Source: Paracoccaceae bacterium (GTDB lineage: Bacteria > Pseudomonadota > Alphaproteobacteria > Rhodobacterales > Rhodobacteraceae). From it: a DNA stretch of 5,640 nucleotides. The first letter of the stretch is position 1; each line of letters opens with the position of its first letter. The stretch lies in NCBI GenBank assembly GCA_007131465.1, contig SLQN01000383.1, forward strand, positions 1-5,640, given 5' to 3'. The translations under genes were made by a program, and so were the position numbers. The notes under the pieces were generated by a model. The model saw only the letters and a list, made by a program, of their open reading frames with translations. It searched no databases and was not told where the DNA came from. Shown here piece after piece: positions 1 to 5,640 of the stretch.

Positions 1-216
1 CCCGACGGGGCGTTGATGCAGGCGCTGCCCGGGGGCATGCTGGCGCGGGTCGAGCGGGGGCGCGCGCCCTTCACATGGTTTGCCAATGGCGCGCCGATTC
101 TGCGCGCGAGCCATGACCGCGCTGCACGTCTGGACCTGCCGGGGCCGGGTTTCGTGACGCTATCGGTGGTCGATGCCGCCGGGCGCGGGGCGCGCGTGCA
201 GATCGAGTTGCGCTGA
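1..216 (+). CDS. pbpC: Penicillin-binding protein 1C, C-terminal fragment (start outside window)
   Basis: Only the last 71 codons are visible; the frame is open at base 1 and ends at TGA 214-216. The visible part reads as a small beta-rich domain. FTWFANGAPI is followed by a stretch ending in GPGFVTLSVVDAAGRGARV. This 'W-x-x-N-G-x-P ... P-G-F-x-x-L-x-V-V-D-A-x-G-R' pattern is typical of the domain that closes PBP1C proteins (the BiPBP_C family). PBP1C is a bifunctional inner-membrane enzyme with a glycosyltransferase and a transpeptidase domain that polymerises and cross-links peptidoglycan on the periplasmic side; none of its catalytic residues are in the window. The gene converges on the minus-strand gene that ends at 225, with 8 bp between the two stop codons. 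Assignment rests on this tail alone, so another periplasmic protein carrying the same domain cannot be excluded. Confidence 0.72.
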   Translation, partial: PDGALMQALPGGMLARVERGRAPFTWFANGAPILRASHDRAARLDLPGPGFVTLSVVDAAGRGARVQIELR

Positions 217-224
217 GCGCTGCG

Positions 225-1364
225 CTATCGGGGCGGGACGCGCCACGCCTTAAGCGCCTGAAAGAGCTTCCACAAGGCCCCGCCCCATTGCCCGTGATCG
301 CTGGCGCGAAACAGCCGCATGCCGGGGTAAAGCCGGGTCTGCGTGGGATGCGTGCCCCAGCGCCATTCCGACCCCTTGGGCAACAAAAGCCATGTCGGCA
401 CGCCCAGCGACCCGGCCAGATGCGCGGTCGCGTTGTCGATGGTGATGACCAGATCCAGCGCGGCAATCTGGGCCGCCTGCCCGTCCAGCGCCTGAAGCGG
501 ATCGACGTTGCCATCGGCGATGATCGGCGCACCCAGCCTTGCGCTTTCGGCCTTCAGATCCACCGCGCCATATTGCAGCGAATGAAAGCGCAACCCCGGC
601 AGATCGCCCAAGGGCTGCAACAGCGCCAGATCGAGCGTCCGCGCAGCCCCGCTTGTGGCATTGCGGCTGGCCCAGGACAGCCCGATATTGCGCGCGCGTC
701 CCATCCGCGCCCAGGCCGCGCGATAGGCGGCGCTGCGGGGGGCGTCGGCGGTCATCCAGTCTGCGCCCTGCATCGGGTCGGGCACAAAGCGCCAGGCCGA
801 GAACATCGAGCTTTGAAAATCGAACCGCTCGGCCACCAGTTTGGGATGCGCGGGGACAAGCTGCGGCGCGCAGCGCAGCCTGGGGCGCAGATCGCCCAGA
901 AGCGCGAACAGGCGCGGGTCGGCTTCCAGCGTCACCTGTGCGCCCATCTCCAGCAGGCGGGGCAGGATCCGCGCCTGCATGATCTGATCGCCAATGCCCT
1001 GTTCCGCCCAGATCAGTGCGCGCTTGCCGCGCAGGCTTTCGCCCGCCCAGTAGGGCGCGGTGAAGGGGCGGCGGAAGCGCGCATGGCTGTCCAGCCGCCA
1101 GCGCCCGGCATCATAAAGGGACAGACCCCCGGCCACATCGCCTGCGCGAAACCGCTCCAGCCCGAGGCTGCGCTGCACATTTGCGTTGTCAGGCGCGTCT
1201 TCCAGGGCTGCTTCCAGTGCCGCGCGGGCATGGCCGAAACAGCCCAGTTGGCGCAGGCTGCGCGCGGCGAGGATGCGCGCCTCGGCCCGCGCGACGGGGT
1301 CTTTCTGTCCTGCGATAAGCCGCGCAAGGCTGGCAAGCGTGGTGTCGGTTGGTGTCGGGATCAT
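225..1364 (-). CDS. TPR-containing glycosyltransferase-like protein (GT9/heptosyltransferase fold)
   Basis: This encodes 379 residues, with ATG at 1362-1364 (reverse strand) and stop TAG at 225-227. The frame stays open far upstream, but this ATG is chosen because AGAAGG lies 8 bases before it and recognisable protein begins here. Residues about 28-89 form one or two TPR-like helix pairs (for example ARAALEAALEDAPDN followed by ANVQRSLGLERFRAGD). Residues 119-137 contain WAEQGIGDQIMQARILPRL, the glycine-rich loop that opens the nucleotide-sugar transferase fold in TPR glycosyltransferases related to ADP-heptose:LPS heptosyltransferases. Residues 305-329 carry the second hallmark, VITIDNATAHLAGSLGVPTW and following, with an aromatic WRW at 334-336. 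There is no signal peptide or membrane segment, so it should be cytoplasmic. The family is known from LPS, capsule and protein glycosylation, but donor and acceptor cannot be inferred. It stands alone, between a convergent pbpC-like gene and a divergent ABC operon. Confidence 0.85.
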   Translation of the reverse strand: MIPTPTDTTLASLARLIAGQKDPVARAEARILAARSLRQLGCFGHARAALEAALEDAPDNANVQRSLGLERFRAGDVAGGLSLYDAGRWRLDSHARFRRPFTAPYWAGESLRGKRALIWAEQGIGDQIMQARILPRLLEMGAQVTLEADPRLFALLGDLRPRLRCAPQLVPAHPKLVAERFDFQSSMFSAWRFVPDPMQGADWMTADAPRSAAYRAAWARMGRARNIGLSWASRNATSGAARTLDLALLQPLGDLPGLRFHSLQYGAVDLKAESARLGAPIIADGNVDPLQALDGQAAQIAALDLVITIDNATAHLAGSLGVPTWLLLPKGSEWRWGTHPTQTRLYPGMRLFRASDHGQWGGALWKLFQALKAWRVPPR

Positions 1365-1372
1365 GGGATGCG

Positions 1373-1378
1373 CCTTCT
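1373..1378 (-). promoter_or_regulatory. Ribosome binding site of the TPR glycosyltransferase-like gene
   Basis: On the reverse strand this reads AGAAGG, inside the purine run AAAGAAGG, and ends 8 bases before the ATG at 1362-1364. It is the best Shine-Dalgarno match in the divergent intergenic region. It decides the start of a frame that would otherwise stay open for a further 885 bases upstream. Confidence 0.7.
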
Positions 1379-1388
1379 TTCCGGCCCG

Positions 1389-1409
1389 CTGCGGCGCAGT
1401 CTGCCGCAG
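1389..1409. repeat. Perfect inverted repeat in the divergent intergenic region
   Basis: CTGCGGC (1389-1395) and GCCGCAG (1403-1409) are perfect reverse complements separated by the 7 bases GCAGTCT. The centre-to-centre distance is 14 bp. The repeat lies 25 bp upstream of the minus-strand start and about 90 bp upstream of the ABC operon start. It could be an operator for a dimeric regulator serving one or both divergent genes, or a hairpin in the leader of the minus-strand mRNA. No T-run follows on either strand, so a terminator is unlikely. In sequence this rich in GC, a 7-bp arm can occur by chance. Confidence 0.45.
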
Positions 1410-1478
1410 TTCGCGCCGCGTGCAAACCCCGCTCGACACGCCAGCGCCACTGGAAAGCCCTGCCCGATGCGCTATCCT

Positions 1479-1496
1479 GCCCCCAAGATCGGGGGC
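1479..1496 (+). promoter_or_regulatory. GC hairpin overlapping the translation start region of the ABC operon
   Basis: GCCCCC (1479-1484) pairs with GGGGGC (1491-1496) around the 6-base loop AAGATC, giving an unbroken stem of six G-C pairs. The right arm is the only purine-rich stretch that could act as a Shine-Dalgarno for the ATG at 1500-1502, and it ends 3 bases before that codon. If the mRNA includes this stem, ribosome access would be limited unless it is opened. If translation instead starts at the in-frame ATG at 1467, the stem is merely part of the coding sequence. Confidence 0.35.
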
Positions 1497-1499
1497 CGT

Positions 1500-2168
1500 A
1501 TGCACGCTTTGGAACTGCACGATGTCTGCAAGGGGTTCGACAGCCTTGAAGGTCGGGTTTCGGTGCTCGAGTCCGTGTCGCTGCGGCTGGAGGCCGGGCA
1601 ATCTCTGGCGCTGACGGGCGAAAGCGGCAGCGGCAAATCCACGCTTCTGCATATCGCCGCCGGGCTGGACCGGGCTGATTCCGGGCGTGTTCTGCTGGCC
1701 GGGCAGGATATGTCCGCGCTGAATGACACGGGCCGCGCGGCGTTGCGCCGGGGCCATGTCGGGCTGATCTTCCAGCAGTTCAATCTGGTCCCGTCGCTGA
1801 ATGTCGCGGCCAATCTGGCCTTGCAGGCGCGGCTTGCGGGGCGGGCAGAGGCGGGGCGCATTGATGCCTTGGCGCAGCGGCTGGGGCTGGAGGGGTTGAT
1901 GGCGCGCTATCCCGAACAGTTGTCTGGGGGGCAGCAGCAGCGGGTGGCGATCGGGCGTTGTCTGGCGGCACGCCCCGCGCTGGTGCTGGCGGATGAACCC
2001 ACCGGCAATCTGGACGAGGCAACGGGTGATGCGGTGCTTGATCTGATGCTGGAGTTGACGCGCGCTGATGGGGTTGCGTTGCTGCTGGTCACGCATTCGC
2101 CCCGGCTGGCGGCGCGCTGCGACCGGCGCGCGCATCTGCGCGCAGGCGTGATCGGGGCCGCGCCATGA
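1500..2168 (+). CDS. ABC transporter ATP-binding protein, MacB/LolD (AttE-like) family
   Basis: This is a 222-residue cytoplasmic ATPase subunit that powers the permease encoded next to it. All nucleotide-binding motifs are present: Walker A GESGSGKST (40-48), Q-loop in FQQFNL (91-96), signature LSGGQQQRVA (141-150), Walker B LVLADEP with catalytic Glu166, D-loop NLD (170-172) and switch His199 in VTHS. FQQFNLVPSLNVAANL after the Q-loop and ADEPTGNLD are typical of the MacB/LolD/FtsE group, whose partners are FtsX-type permeases. The length is normal for this group. ATG 1500 gives the usual family N-terminus (HALELHDVCKGF). An in-frame ATG at 1467, with a weak GGAAA 10 bases upstream, would add 11 residues and cannot be excluded. 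The stop overlaps the next start as ATGA (2165-2168), a sign of translational coupling. Confidence 0.93.
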   Translation: MHALELHDVCKGFDSLEGRVSVLESVSLRLEAGQSLALTGESGSGKSTLLHIAAGLDRADSGRVLLAGQDMSALNDTGRAALRRGHVGLIFQQFNLVPSLNVAANLALQARLAGRAEAGRIDALAQRLGLEGLMARYPEQLSGGQQQRVAIGRCLAARPALVLADEPTGNLDEATGDAVLDLMLELTRADGVALLLVTHSPRLAARCDRRAHLRAGVIGAAP

Positions 2169-4549
2169 CGCGCGCGGCGCTTTCTGCGCTGATGTCGCAC
2201 TGGCTGCGCAACCCGGTCCAGCTTGGGATGCTGCTGGTCGGGCTGGCACTGGCCACCGCGCTGTGGTCCGGGGTGCAGGCGCTGAATGCCGAGGCGCGCG
2301 CGGCCTATGCGAGTGCCGAGGGGCTGCTGGCCGATAGTGGCACAGCGACGTTGGAACATCCCGCCGGGCAGATGCCGGCGGGTCGCTTTGTCGACTTGCG
2401 GCGCGCGGGGTGGCTGGTCTCTCCCGTGCTGGAAGGGCGCGTGCAGATCGGCGCGGCGCGCGTCACCGTGCTGGGGATCGAGCCGCTGAGCGCCCCTGCA
2501 GGCGCAGGCCCGGCCTTGGCGGCGCGGGATCTGGACGCGTTTCTGGGCGGGCTGGGCTATGCCCATCCGCAGACGCTGGCAGAGATTGGCGGCGCGGACA
2601 TGCGCCTGCACCCTGCGGATGTCGTGCCGGTGGGCACGGTTCTGGTCGATATCGGCGCGGCGGAAGCCTTGCTGGGCGCGGAGGGGCAGATCACCCGGCT
2701 GACCCTGGCCGCCACGCAGGCCGCCGGGCTGGCCCCGCTGGACAGCCTTGCGCCCGATCTGCGCCGTGTGGAGCCGGGCGAGGGGGCAGAACTGACGGGG
2801 CTGACCGCCAGTTTCCACCTGAACCTCACGGCCTTTGGCCTGCTGGCCGTTGACGTTGGTCTGTTCATCGTGCATTCGGCGGTCGGGTTGGCGTTTGAAC
2901 AACGCCGCGCGATGTTTCGCACGCTGCGCGCGCTGGGCCTGCCTCTGCGCCACCTGACCGCCTGTCTGGCCGCCGAGATGCTGGTCTTCGCGCTGCTTGC
3001 AGGCAGTGCCGGGCTGGTGCTGGGCTATGCGCTGGCCGCCGCGTTGCTGCCCGATGTGGCGCTGACCCTGCGCGGGCTTTACGGCGCGCCTGTGCCCGGC
3101 ACATTGCGGTTCAACCCGCTCTGGGCGCTTGCGGGGCTGGGGATGACGCTGGCGGGCACGGGGCTGGCGGGCGCGCAGGCACTGTGGAGGCTGTGGCACA
3201 TGCCGCTTCTGGCGCCCGCGCAGCCGCGCGCCTGGGCGCGGGCCTCCGCCCTTGGCATGCGGGTGCAGGGGCTGGCCGCGCTGGCGCTAGCAGGGATGGC
3301 GGGGGTTCTGGTGGTTGTCGGCGATGGGCTGGTGGCGGGGTTCGGGCTGCTGGCCTCGGTCCTGCTGGCGGCGGCGCTGGCGGTGCCGCTGGCTCTGGCG
3401 CTGATGCTGCGCAGGGCCGAGGGTCTGGCGCGCGGCCCGATCACACAGTGGTTCTGGGCTGACAGCCGCCAGAACCTGCCGCGCCTGTCGCTGGCGCTGA
3501 TGGCGCTGATGCTGGCCTTGGCCGCGAATATCGGGGTCGGCACGATGGTCGCGAGTTTCCGCGCGACCTTTATCGACTGGCTGGACCTGCGGCTGGTGGC
3601 CGAGATCAATGTCCTGCCCCGGTCGCAATCTGAAGCGTCTGACTTGCAGGCGTTTATGGCCACCCGTGCAGAGGCCGTGCTGCCGATGCAGCGGATTGAC
3701 GCGACGCTGGCAGGCCAGCCTGCGCAGATCTACGCCATGAAGGACCATGCCACCTTCCGCGACAACTGGGCGCTGATCGCGCCGGTGGCGGATGTCTGGG
3801 ATAGGCTGGCAGCGGGCGAGGGCGTGCTGGTCAATGAACAGCTTTACCGCCGTGCAGGGCTGCGGGCGGGGGCGTTGCTGGACCTGCCGGGGGTCGGGGC
3901 GCTGCCGGTGCTGGGGGCCTATCCCGATTACGGCAATCCGCTGGCGCAGGCCGTGCTGGGGTTGGAGCGGTTCAATGCCGCCTATCCCGACATCCCGATC
4001 CGCCAGTTTGCAGTCCGCACGGATGATGCGCCCGCGCTGGTGGCGGCCTTGCAGGACGGGTTCGGCCTGCCTGCGGGCCAGATCACCGATCAGGTGCAGG
4101 CCAAGGCGTTGTCGCTGGCGATATTCGAGCGGACGTTCCTGATCACCCGCGCGCTGAATGTGCTGACGCTTTCGGTCGCGGCGGTGGCTTTGTTCGCAGC
4201 CCTTGTCACGCTGTCGGGGATGCGGTTGGCGCAGTTGGCACCGCTTTGGGCGCTGGGGCTGACCGCGCGGGATCTGGCGGGTCTGGAACTGGCGCGCGCG
4301 CTGGTGCTGGGGGGGCTGACGCTTGTGCTGGCGCTGCCGGTGGGGCTGCTGCTGGCGCAGGTGCTGCTGGCCGTGATCAATGTGCAGGCTTTCGGCTGGC
4401 GGCTGCCCTTGCAGGTGTTTCCGGGCGACTGGGCGCGGCTGGGGCTATGGGCGATGGTGGCTGTGTTCGCAGCCGCCCTGCTGCCCGCGCTGCGGCTGTG
4501 GCGGCAGGGGCCTGCACAATTGCTGAGGGTGTTTGCGCATGAACGCTAG
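2165..4549 (+). CDS. ABC transporter permease with two FtsX-type halves
   Basis: This is a 794-residue inner-membrane protein. Hydrophobic stretches suggest ten membrane segments, at about 18-38, 223-243, 267-292, 319-341, 367-387, 391-415, 441-463, 659-684, 706-738 and 757-778. Two large soluble regions, about 40-222 and 464-655, should lie in the periplasm. Segments 2-4 and 8-10 are the two FtsX domains. Each has the typical cytoplasmic loop between its first two helices (FRTLRALGLPLRHL at 251-264; LAPLWALGLTARDL at 691-704), which in this family contacts the ATPase. The half-duplicated layout resembles YbbP-like permeases. MacB-family exporters are known to work by coupling ATP hydrolysis to periplasmic movements rather than by passing cargo through the membrane; applying that here is inference. 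ATG 2165 overlaps the ATPase stop by 4 bp, with only a weak GGGG upstream, so translation probably depends on the preceding gene. Confidence 0.92.
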   Translation: MTRAALSALMSHWLRNPVQLGMLLVGLALATALWSGVQALNAEARAAYASAEGLLADSGTATLEHPAGQMPAGRFVDLRRAGWLVSPVLEGRVQIGAARVTVLGIEPLSAPAGAGPALAARDLDAFLGGLGYAHPQTLAEIGGADMRLHPADVVPVGTVLVDIGAAEALLGAEGQITRLTLAATQAAGLAPLDSLAPDLRRVEPGEGAELTGLTASFHLNLTAFGLLAVDVGLFIVHSAVGLAFEQRRAMFRTLRALGLPLRHLTACLAAEMLVFALLAGSAGLVLGYALAAALLPDVALTLRGLYGAPVPGTLRFNPLWALAGLGMTLAGTGLAGAQALWRLWHMPLLAPAQPRAWARASALGMRVQGLAALALAGMAGVLVVVGDGLVAGFGLLASVLLAAALAVPLALALMLRRAEGLARGPITQWFWADSRQNLPRLSLALMALMLALAANIGVGTMVASFRATFIDWLDLRLVAEINVLPRSQSEASDLQAFMATRAEAVLPMQRIDATLAGQPAQIYAMKDHATFRDNWALIAPVADVWDRLAAGEGVLVNEQLYRRAGLRAGALLDLPGVGALPVLGAYPDYGNPLAQAVLGLERFNAAYPDIPIRQFAVRTDDAPALVAALQDGFGLPAGQITDQVQAKALSLAIFERTFLITRALNVLTLSVAAVALFAALVTLSGMRLAQLAPLWALGLTARDLAGLELARALVLGGLTLVLALPVGLLLAQVLLAVINVQAFGWRLPLQVFPGDWARLGLWAMVAVFAAALLPALRLWRQGPAQLLRVFAHER
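4525..4528 (+). promoter_or_regulatory. Ribosome binding site of the lipocalin-family gene, inside the permease gene
   Basis: GAGG lies 10 bases before the ATG at 4539-4541, within the last codons of the permease. It supports that ATG over the in-frame TTG at 4533, which would have only 4 bases between it and the GAGG. Confidence 0.55.
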
Positions 4550-5597
4550 GGGTTTGATTGGTGCTTTGTTGTGGTGTTTGGCTGCCTTGCCGGTGCATGC
4601 GCAGGGTTTTGCCGGGCTGGGCACGTCGGCAGAGGGGTTCGCCGCCCCTGAACGCGGGCGCGCGCTGGTCTTTCCGCAAGATCATGGCCCGCACCCGGAA
4701 TATCGGGTCGAATGGTGGTATCTGACAGCGGTCCTGACCGGCGCGGACGGGCGCGATTACGGGGTGCAATGGACGCTCTTTCGCTCGGCGCTCGCGCCTG
4801 GCGAGTCTGCGGGCTGGGACAGCCGTCAGGTCTGGATGGGCCATGCGGGCCTGACCACGGCCGAGGCGCATTTCAGCGCCGAGCGTTTCGGGCGCGGGGG
4901 TGTGGGGCAGGCGGGGGTGACGGCGCAGCCCTTCGTGGCATGGATCGATGACTGGCATATGACCAGCCGCGCCGCCCCCGGCGAGGACGCGCTGGACGTG
5001 CTGGAGGTCGCGGCGCGCGGGGCAGATTTTTCCTATGCGCTGGAGTTGCGCGCGGAGGGGCCGCTGGTCTTGCACGGTGACCGGGGCTATTCGGAGAAAT
5101 CGACCGAGGGGCAGGCCAGTTACTATTATTCGCAGCCGTTCTTTTCGGTCACGGGCAGTCTGGACCTGCCCGGAGGGCCGGTTGCCGTGACCGGGCAGGG
5201 CTGGCTGGACCGCGAATGGTTCAGCCAGGCGCTTGGCGAGGATCAGGCGGGCTGGGACTGGGTGTCGCTGAGCCTTGACGACGGGCATCGGATGATGGCC
5301 GCGCAGGTGCGTGGCGGGTCTTTATTCACCGCCGGAACATGGATCACGCCGGATGGCACACCCACAGCCCTGCCCGATGGCGCGGTGCGCTTCACCCCTT
5401 TGCAGCATACGCGGATCAATGGGCGCAACGTGCCGACGCATTGGCAGATCGACTGGGATGAGGGCGGTGTCGCGATCACGACCGAGCCGCTGAATCCGCA
5501 GGCGTGGATGGACCTGTCGGTCAGTTACTGGGAAGGGCCGTTGCGGTTTAGCGGCAGTCACGCGGGGCGCGGCTATCTGGAAATGACGGGGTATTGA
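4539..5597 (+). CDS. Secreted lipocalin-like protein of the AttH/CrtC family
   Basis: This encodes 352 residues. The start at ATG 4539 overlaps the permease gene by 11 bp. Residues 1-21 are a Sec-type signal peptide: Arg4, a hydrophobic core (LIGALLWCLAAL) and a VHA cleavage site before QG. Cys13 lies in the core without a lipobox, so the mature protein should be a soluble periplasmic protein. Residues about 45-200 match the CrtC N-terminal lipocalin domain, with EYRVEWWYLTAVL (54-66) followed by DYGVQWTLFR (73-82). Residues about 204-350 form a second lipocalin-like barrel, with the family hallmark GQGWLDREWFSQ (219-230) and then GWDWVSLSLDDG. Such proteins are encoded with ABC transporters in attEFGH-type operons and are related to carotenoid 1,2-hydratase. 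The operon position argues for ligand binding for the transporter; there are no carotenoid genes here to suggest hydratase activity. Database entries sometimes label relatives as iron or carotenoid proteins on weak grounds. Confidence 0.88.
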   Translation: MNARGLIGALLWCLAALPVHAQGFAGLGTSAEGFAAPERGRALVFPQDHGPHPEYRVEWWYLTAVLTGADGRDYGVQWTLFRSALAPGESAGWDSRQVWMGHAGLTTAEAHFSAERFGRGGVGQAGVTAQPFVAWIDDWHMTSRAAPGEDALDVLEVAARGADFSYALELRAEGPLVLHGDRGYSEKSTEGQASYYYSQPFFSVTGSLDLPGGPVAVTGQGWLDREWFSQALGEDQAGWDWVSLSLDDGHRMMAAQVRGGSLFTAGTWITPDGTPTALPDGAVRFTPLQHTRINGRNVPTHWQIDWDEGGVAITTEPLNPQAWMDLSVSYWEGPLRFSGSHAGRGYLEMTGY

Positions 5598-5640
5598 CCC
5601 TTTGCGCCTGCCTGCACACGGGCCAGACGGCGCGCGGGCG

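Noticed and set aside
1450..1478. A possible sigma-70-type promoter for the ABC operon: CTGGAA at 1450-1455 and TATCCT at 1473-1478, 17 bp apart.
   Set aside because: The -10 matches four of six bases and the -35 only three of six, which is too weak to annotate in a region this rich in GC.
288..1499. A long plus-strand open frame leading into the ABC ATPase, which would make a 626-residue protein.
   Set aside because: It is antisense to the glycosyltransferase-like gene and has low-complexity composition with no domain. The ATPase fold starts normally at about 1500.
225..2249. A 674-codon open frame on the minus strand that extends the glycosyltransferase-like gene upstream through the ABC ATPase gene.
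   Set aside because: Only the part from the ATG at 1364 downward looks like a real protein and has a ribosome binding site. The upstream part is antisense to a clear ATPase and is rich in Arg, Gln and Pro, as expected of a GC-rich shadow frame.
1907..3199. A 430-codon minus-strand open frame opposite the ATPase and permease genes.
   Set aside because: It is rich in Arg, Gln, Pro and His with no recognisable motif, lies opposite well-supported genes, and is the usual shadow seen at high GC.
4551..4571. Cys13 in the signal sequence of the lipocalin-family protein as a possible lipoprotein attachment site.
   Set aside because: The residues before it are L-L-W. A lipobox needs a small residue directly before Cys, and a better signal peptidase I site (VHA before QG) follows.
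4377..5288. A 303-codon minus-strand open frame opposite the lipocalin-family gene.
   Set aside because: The plus strand here has a signal peptide and clear AttH/CrtC motifs; the minus frame has neither a plausible start context nor a domain.
5573..5640. A minus-strand frame open from the right edge to a stop at 5573-5575, ending in GAKGQYPVISR, which could be the tail of a convergent gene overlapping the lipocalin gene.
   Set aside because: Only 21 codons are visible with no recognisable motif, and other frames over these bases are also open. It needs the sequence beyond the window.

Overview
This is a GC-rich, densely packed stretch of chromosome. The wide codon bias toward G and C in third positions, the tight gene spacing and the protein types all suggest an alphaproteobacterium, most likely of the Rhodobacterales (Rhodobacter/Roseobacter group). 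The taxon is inferred from composition and protein style, because no rRNA or other marker lies in the window.

Layout, left to right. (1) At 1-216 (+) is the last 71 codons of a gene whose start lies off the left edge. It resembles the C-terminal domain of penicillin-binding protein 1C (PbpC). (2) At 225-1364 (-), only 8 bp away and convergent with it, is a soluble 379-residue protein with short N-terminal TPR helices and a C-terminal glycosyltransferase-like domain of the GT9/heptosyltransferase fold. (3) At 1365-1499 is a divergent intergenic region. It holds a 7-bp perfect inverted repeat with a 7-bp spacer and a GC-rich hairpin right in front of the next start codon. (4) At 1500-5597 (+) is a three-gene operon with overlapping reading frames: a MacB/LolD-type ABC ATPase (222 aa), a 794-residue permease with two FtsX-type halves, and a secreted 352-residue protein of the AttH/CrtC lipocalin family. 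(5) The last 43 bp (5598-5640) hold no feature I can support.

How the genes work together. The operon is an Att-type (AttEFGH-like) export or lipid-handling ABC system. The ATPase has every catalytic motif. The permease has about ten membrane segments and two large periplasmic domains, so it could serve as the whole membrane part as a single chain or as a homodimer. The lipocalin is exported by a Sec-type signal peptide to the periplasm, where it would suit holding or handing over a hydrophobic ligand. The ligand cannot be read from the sequence. The PbpC fragment and the glycosyltransferase-like gene hint at a cell-envelope neighbourhood, but nothing ties them functionally to the ABC operon.

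The ABC plus lipocalin cassette is the most interesting system here. Its parts belong to known families, so it is better described as poorly characterised than as wholly new. Long open frames on the opposite strands (up to 674 codons) are explained by high GC and are not annotated.
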